64,000 nt of DNA from SLST01 sp046538735 (lineage in GTDB: Bacteria > Spirochaetota > Spirochaetia > DSM-27196 > SLST01). A program made the position numbers and the translations under genes. Position 1 is the stretch's first letter, and every line of letters begins with the position of its first letter. Shown piece by piece: positions 1 through 7,683 of the stretch. The stretch covers positions 8,098 through 72,097 of the forward strand of contig JBKHII010000009.1 in NCBI GenBank assembly GCA_046538735.1, read 5' to 3'. The notes beneath the pieces were generated by a model. It was not told where the DNA came from, ran no database searches, and was given only the letters and a program-made list of their open reading frames with translations.

Positions 1-282
1 GCGAAGAAGCTCATCAACCTGAGCAACATCCGGCAGATCTACACGGCGGATCCCAAGGTCGACCCGGAAGCCGAGCCTCTGGAGTCGATCACCTGGGACC
101 AGCTCCGCGCGATCGTGGGCGACGAATGGGTCCCCGGAAAGAACACGCCGTTCGATCCGGTCGCGACGCGCCGGGCTGCCGAGCTCGGGATGACGGTCGT
201 CGCCGCGGACGGGCGCGATCTCGCGAATCTCGAGGCGCTGCTGGACGGGCGTCCCTTCGTGGGCACCACGATCGCCCCCTGA
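1..282 (+). CDS. pyrH: UMP kinase, archaeal type (3' part only)
   Basis: Only the last 93 codons are present; the start lies off the left edge. The product phosphorylates UMP to UDP in pyrimidine nucleotide synthesis. The visible part is the end of an amino-acid-kinase fold: NLSNI followed by YTADPK, then GDEWVPG and PFDPVA, then a C-terminal LEALLDG...GTTI stretch. This arrangement is what I know from archaeal-type PyrH rather than the usual bacterial hexameric enzyme. It converges with the lipoprotein gene that ends at 306. The family call is fairly secure, but the subtype rests on motif memory from a fragment. Confidence 0.75.
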   Translation, partial: AKKLINLSNIRQIYTADPKVDPEAEPLESITWDQLRAIVGDEWVPGKNTPFDPVATRRAAELGMTVVAADGRDLANLEALLDGRPFVGTTIAP

Positions 283-305
283 GCTTTCGGGCCCTGAACC
301 TGGCG

Positions 306-1799
306 TCAGAACGAAGCAAGGACCGACGCGAGATCCGCTCGGTAGATCGGTGTCAAGAGCCCGGCGGGTTCGGCTACGACCGCGAGATCGGTCACGGCCC
401 GCGCCCGCGAAAGCTCGTCCTTCATCCGCTCGATCGTCCTGATGGCGAGGCGTATGCTGCCGGTTCGAGCGAACCCGGCAACGATCTCCTCGCGGAGGCC
501 GTCCGCCAGGTAGGAAGCCTCGTCCGATGCGACGAGGGCGAGGGTAAGGAAGTCGTCCGCGAGCCCGAGACGGCCGTCCCGGATCAGCTGCTCGGCGGCC
601 CGTACGGCGACCGCACCCTGGACGTAGTCGTCCGGTGCCAGCAGAAGGAGATCGCGGACCGACTGGAGCCGGTCGATGTCAACGAGCAGCGAGACGAGCC
701 GCGCAGGAGGCTCGATGCGCGAGTACAACGACGGGTTAACGGCCAGAATGGCTGCTGCCGTCTCGGCATGACGAAACGCGGAGGCGCGACTCTGCGCCTG
801 GGCGTACGCGCCGCCGAGGTGAGTCTGAACGAGCACATAGCGCTGCGTGTCCGTCACCTCCTCGGCCAGCGCGCCCGCGACCGAGAGGAGCTCCAACCGG
901 GAAGATTGCGACTCGGTGGCCGAAGCGACGAGGATATGCCCTTCGGCCGCGAGATCGGGCTGCACGACCGCCCGGGAGAGCTCGAGCGCCGCGTCCGGCC
1001 GACCGAGCGAGGCGAGTCGGCCGATCACCGCGAGGAACGACTCTCGCTCGTTGTCCGTGTCCGGCGATTCGGATGCCCGCATCTCCGTGATCACGTTCTG
1101 CACAAGTCGATCGGCGAGGCGGGCCTCGCTCGTGGCCGACGCCAACTCCGCCAGCTGAGCGAAGAGCGCCGCGCGGCGAAGACTATCGTTGACGCTCCGG
1201 ACGGCAGGTATCGCCTGCTGGATGAGACCGGTAACCGAAAGTGCGGGTCCGCCGGCTCGGGAGAGCTCGGCGATCCGGATGAGCGCCTCCGCCCTCCGCC
1301 TTGGCTCCTCGATGACGTAGACTTCGTCGATAGCGTCGCGCACAACGGGTCTCGCCGGCTCGTCCGACTGCAGGGCGTACCGGACGATCGTGGGCAGGAG
1401 CGTGGCCTTGAGCTCGGCATCCGAAGACGCCGCCGCGAACTCGAGACCCGACCGAAGCGCCGTCAGCGCCGACTGGTCCGAACCGGCGGCCGCAAAGAGC
1501 GGCGACAGCCGAAGGCGGGCTCGAACGCTCTCCTCGGTTTCTCCCACGCTCCTCGCGAGATTCAGGGCCGTCGTCGCGAGCGAGAGCATGCTCCGAAAGT
1601 CGCCGACCTCGCGGTAACCGTCCGCAAGACGCGCATAGAGGTCCGCGCGCGCGAGCGGGTCGAGGAGCTCGGAGACCTCGCCCACGGCGAGGCCGAGGAA
1701 GGTCGAGTCGTCGGCGATGGTTGGGCGGGGAACGTCCGGTGTGGTCGGGCAGCCGCAGAGGGCGGCTACGGCCAGGAACGCGACGAGCGCGCTCCTCAC
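306..1799 (-). CDS. helical-repeat lipoprotein
   Basis: 497 aa. The N-terminus is a lipoprotein signal peptide with a cysteine near residue 17 (ALCGC), so the protein should be lipid-anchored outside the inner membrane. The rest is alanine/leucine-rich helical hairpins (ARLADGYREVGDF, ALTALRSGLE, IRIAELSRAGG) resembling degenerate TPR units over nearly the full length. No catalytic motif is visible. The start overlaps the stop of the upstream 107-aa gene by four bases, so the two are probably translated together. A scaffold or protein-protein interaction role is inference; the specific function is unknown. Confidence 0.8.
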   Translation of the reverse strand: MRSALVAFLAVAALCGCPTTPDVPRPTIADDSTFLGLAVGEVSELLDPLARADLYARLADGYREVGDFRSMLSLATTALNLARSVGETEESVRARLRLSPLFAAAGSDQSALTALRSGLEFAAASSDAELKATLLPTIVRYALQSDEPARPVVRDAIDEVYVIEEPRRRAEALIRIAELSRAGGPALSVTGLIQQAIPAVRSVNDSLRRAALFAQLAELASATSEARLADRLVQNVITEMRASESPDTDNERESFLAVIGRLASLGRPDAALELSRAVVQPDLAAEGHILVASATESQSSRLELLSVAGALAEEVTDTQRYVLVQTHLGGAYAQAQSRASAFRHAETAAAILAVNPSLYSRIEPPARLVSLLVDIDRLQSVRDLLLLAPDDYVQGAVAVRAAEQLIRDGRLGLADDFLTLALVASDEASYLADGLREEIVAGFARTGSIRLAIRTIERMKDELSRARAVTDLAVVAEPAGLLTPIYRADLASVLASF

Positions 1800-2119
1800 G
1801 CGGGAGTGATCATGAGAGTCCCGTATCGGTCGCCCTTGAGCAGGTGCACGTGCGCTCGTTTTGAACCTCCGAGCTTCTCAGCGGCTTTGAGTCCCATCTC
1901 CACATAACCCTGGCGGACCTCGTTCTTCAGGTGTATCTTGCCGTAGACGAAGGCGTGGTCGGGCAGTGAGCTCGGATCCATCGCATTCCCTACGTGAATG
2001 CGCACGACATGTTCGGTCGTCATCAGACCCAAATCGAACGCATCGTTGGGATGCATGTTCACTGTCTTCTCGTCCATCGAGAAGTCGCCGAGCACGGTCA
2101 GCGGGCCGGTACTGCTCAC
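1796..2119 (-). CDS. conserved small protein of unknown function
   Basis: 107 aa, GTG start preceded by a strong AGGAGG six bases upstream. No signal peptide or membrane segment. The sequence is soluble-looking, with an acidic N-terminus (GDFSMDEKTVN), a central HVVRIHVGN strand and a C-terminal HVHLLKGDRYGTLMI. I do not recognise the family. It has its own good promoter (positions 2139-2168) and overlaps the following lipoprotein gene by four bases, so it heads a two-gene operon. It diverges from the 129-aa gene that starts at 2226. Confidence 0.75.
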   Translation of the reverse strand: MSSTGPLTVLGDFSMDEKTVNMHPNDAFDLGLMTTEHVVRIHVGNAMDPSSLPDHAFVYGKIHLKNEVRQGYVEMGLKAAEKLGGSKRAHVHLLKGDRYGTLMITPA

Positions 2120-2138
2120 GGAAACCTCCTGAAAGCGG

Positions 2139-2168
2139 ATTGTATGGCCGCGTGCCGCGACCGGTCAA
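2139..2168 (-). promoter_or_regulatory. sigma70-type promoter for the 107-aa/lipoprotein operon
   Basis: Reading the minus strand, TTGACC (2168-2163) is followed by an 18-base spacer and TACAAT (2144-2139). The predicted transcript start is about 13-15 bases before the GTG at 2119, leaving room for the AGGAGG seen there. Confidence 0.65.
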
Positions 2169-2225
2169 GGCTGCGTCGTGGCTTCACGCTGCGAGCCTGG
2201 GTATAGTTGAGTGAGGAAGGGCACG

Positions 2226-2615
2226 ATGTTCGTCTCCGAACGATTTCTTGGCCGACTGGCCAAGCTCCGAAAGCAATACCGCGAAGCTCCCGAGGAGGAA
2301 CAGATCCGACTCGTGCGGGAGGCGTTCCTCGGCATGGCGCGCGGTCTCCCGGAGCGGATGCCGGAAGAGCTCTTCGAGCTCGTCACCGATCGCATCCTCG
2401 ATCGCAGCGACAACGAGAGCGTCTTCATCGACGAGGCGAAGTATCTCGCGGACGTAGCCGATCTCTTCGCCGGCCGGTACGACGAAGAGAACGACCCGAT
2501 CCACCCCGACGACTGGGAGCTGATCGGCGACGTGGTCAACGACTACGCGCTCGATCTGGACATGCCGACGGTGAACTACGTGATGCGGCTTGTCGTGGAT
2601 CACCACGGCGTCTAG
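2226..2615 (+). CDS. small acidic protein of unknown function
   Basis: 129 aa from the ATG at 2226, which sits behind GAGGAAGG; an in-frame GTG at 2211 lies inside that ribosome site and is rejected. The protein is acidic and helical (EAPEEEQIRLVREAF, DDWELIGDVVND) and ends in VVDHHGV. No enzyme motif, signal peptide or membrane segment is seen and I do not recognise it. A TATAGT hexamer at 2202-2207 could be its -10, without a clear -35. The 3' end overlaps the convergent histidine kinase gene by four bases. Confidence 0.7.
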   Translation: MFVSERFLGRLAKLRKQYREAPEEEQIRLVREAFLGMARGLPERMPEELFELVTDRILDRSDNESVFIDEAKYLADVADLFAGRYDEENDPIHPDDWELIGDVVNDYALDLDMPTVNYVMRLVVDHHGV

Positions 2616-3715
2616 CACGTCGGTCCGCCTCTCTCGATCGTGGGTACCGAGCGGACGGCGAACTCCAGACGGAACTCGGAGCCCGCCGGCGAAGACTCCT
2701 CCACGAGTGAACCGTCGATCTGATCCACCAGAAGTCGTACCAGATCCAGTTTCGAACCGCCGGAACCGACAGACGCTGCGCCGTCGTCGGCAACGGTGAG
2801 CTCCCAGCTCGCCTCGGACGCGTGAAGCTCCACACGAAGCGCCCCGGCACGCTCGGACGGGAACGCGTGCTTCGCGGCGTTGGTCAGGAGCTCGTTCACG
2901 ACCAACCCGAGCGGGATCGCCACGTCCACGGGCACAAGGCAGGACTCGAGATCGAGCGCGGGGTCCGGCATGCCGGGTGGCCAGGCAAGCGAGGAGTAGA
3001 CGGCGGGCACGAGACTCGCGAGGTAGGCGCCGAGGTCGATCTCGCCGTAGTGCGTGCCTACGGAGAGCTGGTTGTAGACCAGTACGATCGACTCGATTCG
3101 AGACTGGACCTCGTCCAGCGTCTCGGTCACATCGGCACTCCGAGGGTCGAAGCGTTCGAGCGAAACGAGACTGGAGATCAGCGAGAGCGAGTTCTTCACG
3201 CGATGCTGAAGCTCGCGATAGAGGACGTCCTTCGATCGGAGCGCGTCCTCAAGCTCCTCCTCGGTGCGTCGTCTCGCCGAGATCTCTTCGCGCAGGCAGC
3301 CGATCGTCTCGTCGAGGAGAGACGTGTTCTCCACCCAGAACGCGAGTCTGCACGTGGATCCGTCCTCTCCGAGCCGGCGGGCCGTCATACGGTAGTGGGG
3401 AAGACGCGAGGCACCGTCGTCCGTTCGCAGCAGATTCGGGTTGAGCGAGCCGTGGAACACGACCGGGGCGCCGGTTGCCGCAAGCTCACGGAGGCGTCCC
3501 TGGTATCGGCCGGAGCCGAGCTCGGGAAAGACATCGGTGAGCGCCTTCCCCACGGCGTCGTCCCGCGCGACTCCGGTCCATCGACACATCGCCTCGTTCC
3601 ACGCGACGATTCGCATTCGCTCCTCAACGACGACGATCCCAACGGGGGATTGGTCGAGCACCTCCCCGGCAACCGAGTACGGGACCACGTCATCTGCTAT
3701 CATTGGTTCCGCCAT
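2612..3715 (-). CDS. PAS-domain sensor histidine kinase, HisKA_2 type
   Basis: 367 aa, cytoplasmic. A PAS domain occupies about residues 15-130 (SPVGIVVVEERMRIVAWNEAM), followed by a short helical linker. A HisKA_2 dimerisation region has its phospho-acceptor histidine at H171 in LQHRVKN. The ATPase domain has a normal N box (LVVNELLTNAAKHAF, N274 and N279) and a D-x-G at 310-312. The second glycine-rich lid motif, usually like SLGL in this family, reads SKLDLVRLL here, so ATP binding may be altered. No receiver domain or regulator gene is adjacent, so the partner is unknown. Confidence 0.85.
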   Translation of the reverse strand: MAEPMIADDVVPYSVAGEVLDQSPVGIVVVEERMRIVAWNEAMCRWTGVARDDAVGKALTDVFPELGSGRYQGRLRELAATGAPVVFHGSLNPNLLRTDDGASRLPHYRMTARRLGEDGSTCRLAFWVENTSLLDETIGCLREEISARRRTEEELEDALRSKDVLYRELQHRVKNSLSLISSLVSLERFDPRSADVTETLDEVQSRIESIVLVYNQLSVGTHYGEIDLGAYLASLVPAVYSSLAWPPGMPDPALDLESCLVPVDVAIPLGLVVNELLTNAAKHAFPSERAGALRVELHASEASWELTVADDGAASVGSGGSKLDLVRLLVDQIDGSLVEESSPAGSEFRLEFAVRSVPTIERGGPTC

Positions 3716-4013
3716 CAGGCCCCCCGTTCGTTTTGGCTATGACCGCACTCAGAATCGCGTCCACCCCCGAAACGGTTACGACCCACGGGAGAATCGTCGA
3801 CTATCATCGCTCGTGCCATTATCCTCTCCGGCTACGCGAGCCGGGTGCGCGTTGCATGATCGGGAGTCTACGGGCGGAGACGAATCGTGGGGATCGGGAC
3901 TCTTGGACACTCGGCGTAGGGGTTCTCCCTACAGGAGAGGGCGCCCGGCCGGTCCCCGTCCCATTGACCGCAAGGAGAAACGTCTCTACTCTCTCTTTGT
4001 TCACCTCGAACCT
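3716..4013. other. 298-base intergenic region
   Basis: The region lies between the divergently oriented histidine kinase and tRNA-Leu. It holds the tRNA promoter near its right end. No convincing coding frame or riboswitch-like fold was seen in the rest. The kinase start at 3715 is preceded only by a G-rich stretch. Confidence 0.5.
3964..3992 (+). promoter_or_regulatory. promoter of tRNA-Leu
   Basis: TTGACC at 3964-3969, a 17-base spacer, then TACTCT at 3987-3992, about 21 bases before the mature 5' end at 4014. Confidence 0.6.
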
Positions 4014-4097
4014 GCCGGCGTGGCGAAATTGGTAGACGCGCCAGACTCAAAATCTGGTGGTGGCAACACCGTCTCGGTTCAAGTCCGAGCGCCGGTA
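4014..4097 (+). tRNA. tRNA-Leu (anticodon CAA)
   Basis: An 84-base class II tRNA. The acceptor stem GCCGGCG pairs with CGCCGGT, and the D arm contains the leucine-type AATTGGTAGACGCG. The anticodon stem CCAGA/TCTGG encloses loop CTCAAAA (anticodon CAA, reading UUG). A long variable arm precedes a T arm with stem CTCGG/CCGAG and loop TTCAAGT. The discriminator is A, as expected for leucine. The 3' CCA is not encoded. Confidence 0.95.
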
Positions 4098-4113
4098 TGA
4101 ACCCTCGGTTCAT
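4097..4113. repeat. perfect hairpin just after tRNA-Leu
   Basis: ATGAACC, a three-base loop, then GGTTCAT: a 7-bp perfect stem directly abutting the tRNA 3' end. No U-tract follows, so it is more likely an RNA processing or attenuating structure than a classical terminator. Confidence 0.45.
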
Positions 4114-4136
4114 ACTGAAGGAATCCGCTGCTCGGT

Positions 4137-4166
4137 TTGACCGTTCGGTTGCCGACCGAGTAGCCT
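4137..4166 (+). promoter_or_regulatory. promoter of the aldo/keto reductase (leaderless)
   Basis: TTGACC at 4137-4142, an 18-base spacer, and TAGCCT at 4161-4166. The ATG at 4173 follows after only six bases and there is no Shine-Dalgarno, so transcription should begin at or very near the start codon. A TCGGT...ACCGA inverted repeat lies in the spacer and could bind a regulator. Confidence 0.55.
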
Positions 4167-4172
4167 TTACTC

Positions 4173-4994
4173 ATGAAGCAGATCAGGTTGCGAGACGGAC
4201 GTACGATTCCGCAGTTGGGGCTCGGAACGTGGCAACTCACCGGGAGAGAGTGCCGGAAGAGCGTCGCGGAGGCGATCGCGATGGGGTACCGCCACATCGA
4301 CACGGCATTCGCCTACGGCAACCACAATGAGGTTGCGGCCGGCATCAAAGAATCGGGCCTGCCTCGCGAAGAGCTCTACGTGACGACCAAAATCCCGCTC
4401 AACGAGCAATCTCGGTCACAGGTACTCGCGCTCGGGCAGAGTATCCCGAAGCAACTCGGGATGGAGTACGTGGATCTGCTCCTGCTCCACTGGCCGGACA
4501 AGACGGTCCCCTTTGAAGAGACGTTCGCGGCGCTCGCTGCGCTCATCGAGGAGGGACGGACGCGCAGCATCGGCATCAGCAACTTCAACCCCGATCTCGT
4601 GAGGAGGGCGGACGCGGTGAGCCCGGTTCCGGTGGTCACGAATCAGGTCGAGTTCCACCCCTACCTCTACCAGAAGACGCTTCTCGAGACGTGCGAGGAG
4701 CTGGACATACGGGTCACGGCGTACAGCCCGATCGCGCGAGGCGAGGTAGTGGGTGACGATCGCCTGGAGCAGATCGGCCGCGCGCACGACGCGTCCGCCG
4801 TGCAGGTCTCTCTCGCCTGGCTCTTCGCACGAGGACTCATCGTGATACCGAAAGCTTCGAGCGAGGATCACCTACGGAGCAATCTCGCTGCCACGGAGAT
4901 CGAGCTCACGCCGGACGAACTCGAACGCATCGATTCGTTCGAGGAGCACCGGCGTTTCGTGGACGGATCGTGGAAACACTTTCCTCTGGAGTAG
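4173..4994 (+). CDS. aldo/keto reductase
   Basis: 273 aa, the normal length for the NADPH-dependent AKR (beta/alpha)8 barrel. It reduces aldehydes or ketones; the sequence resembles the 2,5-diketo-gluconate reductase branch. The whole catalytic tetrad is present: D43, Y48 (HIDTAFAYGN), K73 (VTTK) and H106 (LLLHWP). Family signatures GISNF and NQVEFHPYL are intact, and the IPKASS cofactor-phosphate loop is near residue 230. Cytosolic. The substrate cannot be read from sequence or neighbours. Its predicted transcript is leaderless. Confidence 0.93.
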   Translation: MKQIRLRDGRTIPQLGLGTWQLTGRECRKSVAEAIAMGYRHIDTAFAYGNHNEVAAGIKESGLPREELYVTTKIPLNEQSRSQVLALGQSIPKQLGMEYVDLLLLHWPDKTVPFEETFAALAALIEEGRTRSIGISNFNPDLVRRADAVSPVPVVTNQVEFHPYLYQKTLLETCEELDIRVTAYSPIARGEVVGDDRLEQIGRAHDASAVQVSLAWLFARGLIVIPKASSEDHLRSNLAATEIELTPDELERIDSFEEHRRFVDGSWKHFPLE

Positions 4995-5003
4995 GCCGAC
5001 GAT

Positions 5004-5501
5004 TCACTCGCCGCGGGGCGCGCCGGCGCCGGCTTCGATCAGAAGCTCCACGACACGCAGGTTGCGCGAACCGATCCCGTACCGCAACGACCGTTCGAGC
5101 GGAGTGTTGCCGATGAAGTCCTCGGCGGTGATGTCTGCGCCGGCGTCGATCAGGAGCTGAACGCTCTCGGGGTACGGGAGCGCTTCGTGGAGCGGCGTCC
5201 TGCCGAACACGTCTGCGGCGTTGACGTCCGCGCCCGCGTCGAGCAGGAGCCGGACCATCGTCGGCGATCTGACCGCCGCGTGCAGCGGCGTGCGCCCGAA
5301 CTGGTCCGGGGCGCTCACCGGTGCGCCATTCTCGATGAGCCGACCGGCAATGCCGAGAAGCGCGTGCTCGGCCGCCCAATGGAGCGGCGTCTCCTCCGCG
5401 TCGATATCGGGTATGGATGCTTGCGCGTGCACGCTCTCACCGCCGAGGACGGCGAGCCAGACGAGGACGAGGAGCACGGCGCGCGGACGAGCGGTTCTCA
5501 C
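5004..5501 (-). CDS. exported ankyrin-repeat protein
   Basis: 165 aa from a GTG at 5501. The first ~27 residues form a signal peptide (positive MRTARPR, then a hydrophobic run ending ESVHAQ), so the protein is probably periplasmic. Four ankyrin repeats follow, recognisable by TPLHWAAEHA, GRTPLHAAV, GRTPLHEAL and GNTPLERSL, each with its LLLDAGADV-type helix. The open frame continues upstream into degenerate HD-hydrolase sequence, but the signal peptide fixes the true start. The start has no Shine-Dalgarno but has GATACT six bases upstream, suggesting a leaderless message. The binding partner is unknown. Confidence 0.8.
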   Translation of the reverse strand: MRTARPRAVLLVLVWLAVLGGESVHAQASIPDIDAEETPLHWAAEHALLGIAGRLIENGAPVSAPDQFGRTPLHAAVRSPTMVRLLLDAGADVNAADVFGRTPLHEALPYPESVQLLIDAGADITAEDFIGNTPLERSLRYGIGSRNLRVVELLIEAGAGAPRGE

Positions 5502-5507
5502 GACTAG

Positions 5508-5513
5508 AGTATC
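5508..5513 (-). promoter_or_regulatory. -10 element (GATACT) for the ankyrin gene
   Basis: GATACT on the minus strand ends six bases before the GTG at 5501. A matching -35 is not clear. Confidence 0.35.
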
Positions 5514-5563
5514 GGCGCGCGGTCCCGGCCATTGAGCACGGTCGGGCACCGCAGGTCGTGGCC

Positions 5564-6068
5564 CTACGGCTCCTGCCGCGGTGGCCCGGCAAAGCAACGA
5601 TCGATCTCGCGTTTGGCGTACTTCCACAGGCTCTCCGCGCCTTCTCCGATCCGCGAGTTCACTCCAACGACTTGATCGTAGGTGATGTGGTTCTCGCGCC
5701 TCAAACTCCTCCCACAGGGATAGGTATCGCTCCGCCTGATCCTCCGGGAGCAAACCGAAGATCCGTCGGGCCGCCGCGGCTTCCCTGTCGGCGGTGTCGT
5801 TGCTGCGGAGATAGACGACCGTGTCGCCGGCGTCGATTTCCACGACGTCGTGGATGAGAAGCATCGTGAGCACCCTGGTCAGATCCACGGGTTCATTCGC
5901 GTGCTCTGCGAGGACGGCCGCCATCAGGGCGATGTGCCACGAATGCTCGGCGTCGTTTTCGAACCGGTCGGAGTGGAACTGCTTCGACCGCCTGACGATG
6001 CTCTTGATCTTGTCCGCTTCGATCAGAAACTGGAGCTGCCGGTCCAGTCGTCCGTGGGCGGCGCTCAT
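5564..6068 (-). pseudogene. HD-domain nucleotidase (YfbR/COG1896-like), broken by internal deletion and frameshift
   Basis: The ATG at 6068 overlaps the HD-GYP stop by four bases. The first ~125 residues are a good HD hydrolase of the 5'-deoxynucleotidase type, with metal ligands in NDAEHSWH and LLIHDVVEIDAGD. After LSLWEEFEARE (near 5690) the frame turns into arginine-rich nonsense. The expected C-terminal helix (ITYDQVV...GAESLWKYAKREID) is instead found in the next frame, ending at a TAG at 5564-5566. Compared with the family from memory, about 30-35 codons that normally carry a DRLQPLL-type helix are missing at the junction. A recent pseudogene or an assembly error are both possible. Confidence 0.75.
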
Positions 6069-7600
6069 GAGATCACCGGCTCGTCCGGGAATCGGCTGCG
6101 GACCGCCCGGAAGGTCTCTTCGAGACGGAAGAAGATGTCGGTGATCACGGGATCGAACTGTTTCTCGCGGAGCTTGTAGATCTCGCTCACCGCCTGGTCG
6201 TGACTCCAGGCTTCCTTGTACGGTCTGCGCGAGGTGAGGGCGTCGTAGACGTCGGCAACGGCTCCGATCCGCGCGCTGAGCGGAATTGCCTCGCCGCTCA
6301 GACCGTGTGGATACCCCTCGCCGTTGTACCACTCGTGATGATGGAGCGCGATTCGCGAGGCGAGCGTCAGGAAGCTCTGTTCGCCCAGCTCGTGATCGGC
6401 CTGGTTGAGCAGCGTGTATCCCCAGGTGGTGTGCTTCTGCATCACGTGCCACTCGTCGCCGGCGAGCGGTCCGGGCTTGAGGAGTATGTGATCGGGAACG
6501 CCGACCTTCCCGATGTCGTGTAGCATCCCCGAAAGGTAGATGTCGTCCGCGTAGTCGTTCGCGACGTGAAACGAGTACGGTTGCTCGCGATGGAGCTCGA
6601 TCGAGACGAGTTTCATGTACTCGCAGATGCGTTGCAGATGACCTCCGGTCTCCTTGTCGCGGTACTCCGCGAGCTTGGCAAGGCTCTTCATCGCGGTCGC
6701 CTGCGTTTTCTGGAGCATGCTCGTGGCGATCGTGAGCTGCTCGTTGAGTCGCGTCTGCCCCTCGAGCGCGTCCTTCAGCCGCTCGTTCATCTGAACGAAT
6801 CCGGAGACGTCCACGAGCACGCCGAGTATGTCCTTGCCCATCAGCAGCGAGAAGTCGTGCACGGTCCTGAGACGATCGGTTCCGGTCCGGATCTTGGTGG
6901 TCAATGGATGAGAACCGGGCTCGTCGGTCAGCCGGGTGAGATCGTCACTCCAGTCGTGTCGGCGCACGAACACCTCCGGCCGCGAGTTCAGCTCCTCGAG
7001 GTCGGCGTACTCGAACTGCTCGAGGAAACGGTCGTTGACGTAGGTGAACTCGCCCGTCTGCGAGAGCACGTAGGCGGGGAGCTTGACGAGATCGAGCAGC
7101 TTCCCGATCACCTTCAGCGTCAGGCGACCTTCCGGGCGCGGATCCTGTCTGGTCGCGCGCAGCTGCGCGATGTCCACGGCGTCCCGTGTCTTCGACGCGA
7201 GGATCTGCAGCTCGGCGTCGTGCTTTCGGACGAACGTCTTCGGAGATGCCGCCTTGACGAGGATCGCGCCGGCCACATCGCCGCTCCGATCGGTGAACGG
7301 AGCGTACACGGTGACCGGCATGAGCGGAGACTCGGGGAAGAGGTGCGCGGGAATCGGGCTCTTGCCGTTGAGCACCGCGATCTCGCGAGGAAGCAGCGTC
7401 ATGTTTGCCGCGGCGATTCTCGGGATCTCGCCGTCCGCCGCGCCGAGCGGAATGCGGTCTCGGCATACGATTCGAGCCGAGCTCACTCCCGGCTGCGACT
7501 CCAGCCAGCGTCTCACGAGATCGAGCCGTTCGTTCAAATCGACGGTCTCGTCGATGTTCCGGAAGAGCTTTGCTATGTCCTTGAGGTGCCCCATCGCCAT
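6065..7600 (-). CDS. PAS/HD-GYP c-di-GMP phosphodiesterase
   Basis: 511 aa. The N-terminal ~140 residues look like a GAF-type sensor. A PAS domain follows around residues 165-280 (LPAYVLSQTGEFTYVNDRFL), then a C-terminal HD-GYP domain from about 305. Its hallmark residues are present: HDIGKVGVPD, HHHEWYNGEGYP and the AVADVYDALTSRRPYK signature. The likely role is to hydrolyse c-di-GMP in response to a cytosolic signal sensed by GAF/PAS. No membrane segment is seen. The start has MAMG with a second ATG two codons later; both follow GACGGA. It lies downstream of proB, separated by a terminator. Confidence 0.88.
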   Translation of the reverse strand: MAMGHLKDIAKLFRNIDETVDLNERLDLVRRWLESQPGVSSARIVCRDRIPLGAADGEIPRIAAANMTLLPREIAVLNGKSPIPAHLFPESPLMPVTVYAPFTDRSGDVAGAILVKAASPKTFVRKHDAELQILASKTRDAVDIAQLRATRQDPRPEGRLTLKVIGKLLDLVKLPAYVLSQTGEFTYVNDRFLEQFEYADLEELNSRPEVFVRRHDWSDDLTRLTDEPGSHPLTTKIRTGTDRLRTVHDFSLLMGKDILGVLVDVSGFVQMNERLKDALEGQTRLNEQLTIATSMLQKTQATAMKSLAKLAEYRDKETGGHLQRICEYMKLVSIELHREQPYSFHVANDYADDIYLSGMLHDIGKVGVPDHILLKPGPLAGDEWHVMQKHTTWGYTLLNQADHELGEQSFLTLASRIALHHHEWYNGEGYPHGLSGEAIPLSARIGAVADVYDALTSRRPYKEAWSHDQAVSEIYKLREKQFDPVITDIFFRLEETFRAVRSRFPDEPVIS

Positions 7601-7603
7601 GCT

Positions 7604-7626
7604 CCGTCCGTCTTATCATCGGACGG
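7604..7626. repeat. inverted repeat upstream of the HD-GYP gene
   Basis: CCGTCCG and CGGACGG separated by nine bases, immediately before the start of the HD-GYP gene. No U-tract follows. It could be an operator or an mRNA hairpin near the ribosome site. Confidence 0.4.
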
Positions 7627-7656
7627 CGGGAGACGATTGCTTACTACGGTCGTGCG

Positions 7657-7683
7657 AAAAACCGGTTTATCCGGCAACCGGTT
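7657..7683 (-). terminator. rho-independent terminator overlapping the end of proB
   Basis: On the minus strand, AACCGGTT (7683-7676) pairs with a second AACCGGTT (7667-7660), the sequence being self-complementary. The loop is eight bases and a run of five T ends at 7657. The proB stop codon sits at the 3' side of the loop and the base of the stem, so translation reaching the stop could influence folding. Confidence 0.75.

Noticed and set aside
126..1907. A long plus-strand open frame (593 codons) opposite the lipoprotein gene
   Set aside because: It is arginine- and glutamate-rich with no recognisable domain. The opposite strand has a clean lipoprotein signal and helical repeats. GC-rich coding DNA often leaves such antisense frames open.
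5004..6452. A single 482-codon HD-ankyrin fusion protein
   Set aside because: The stretch joining the two is arginine-rich out-of-frame sequence. The HD domain's true C-terminal helix lies in another frame, and the ankyrin part has its own signal peptide.
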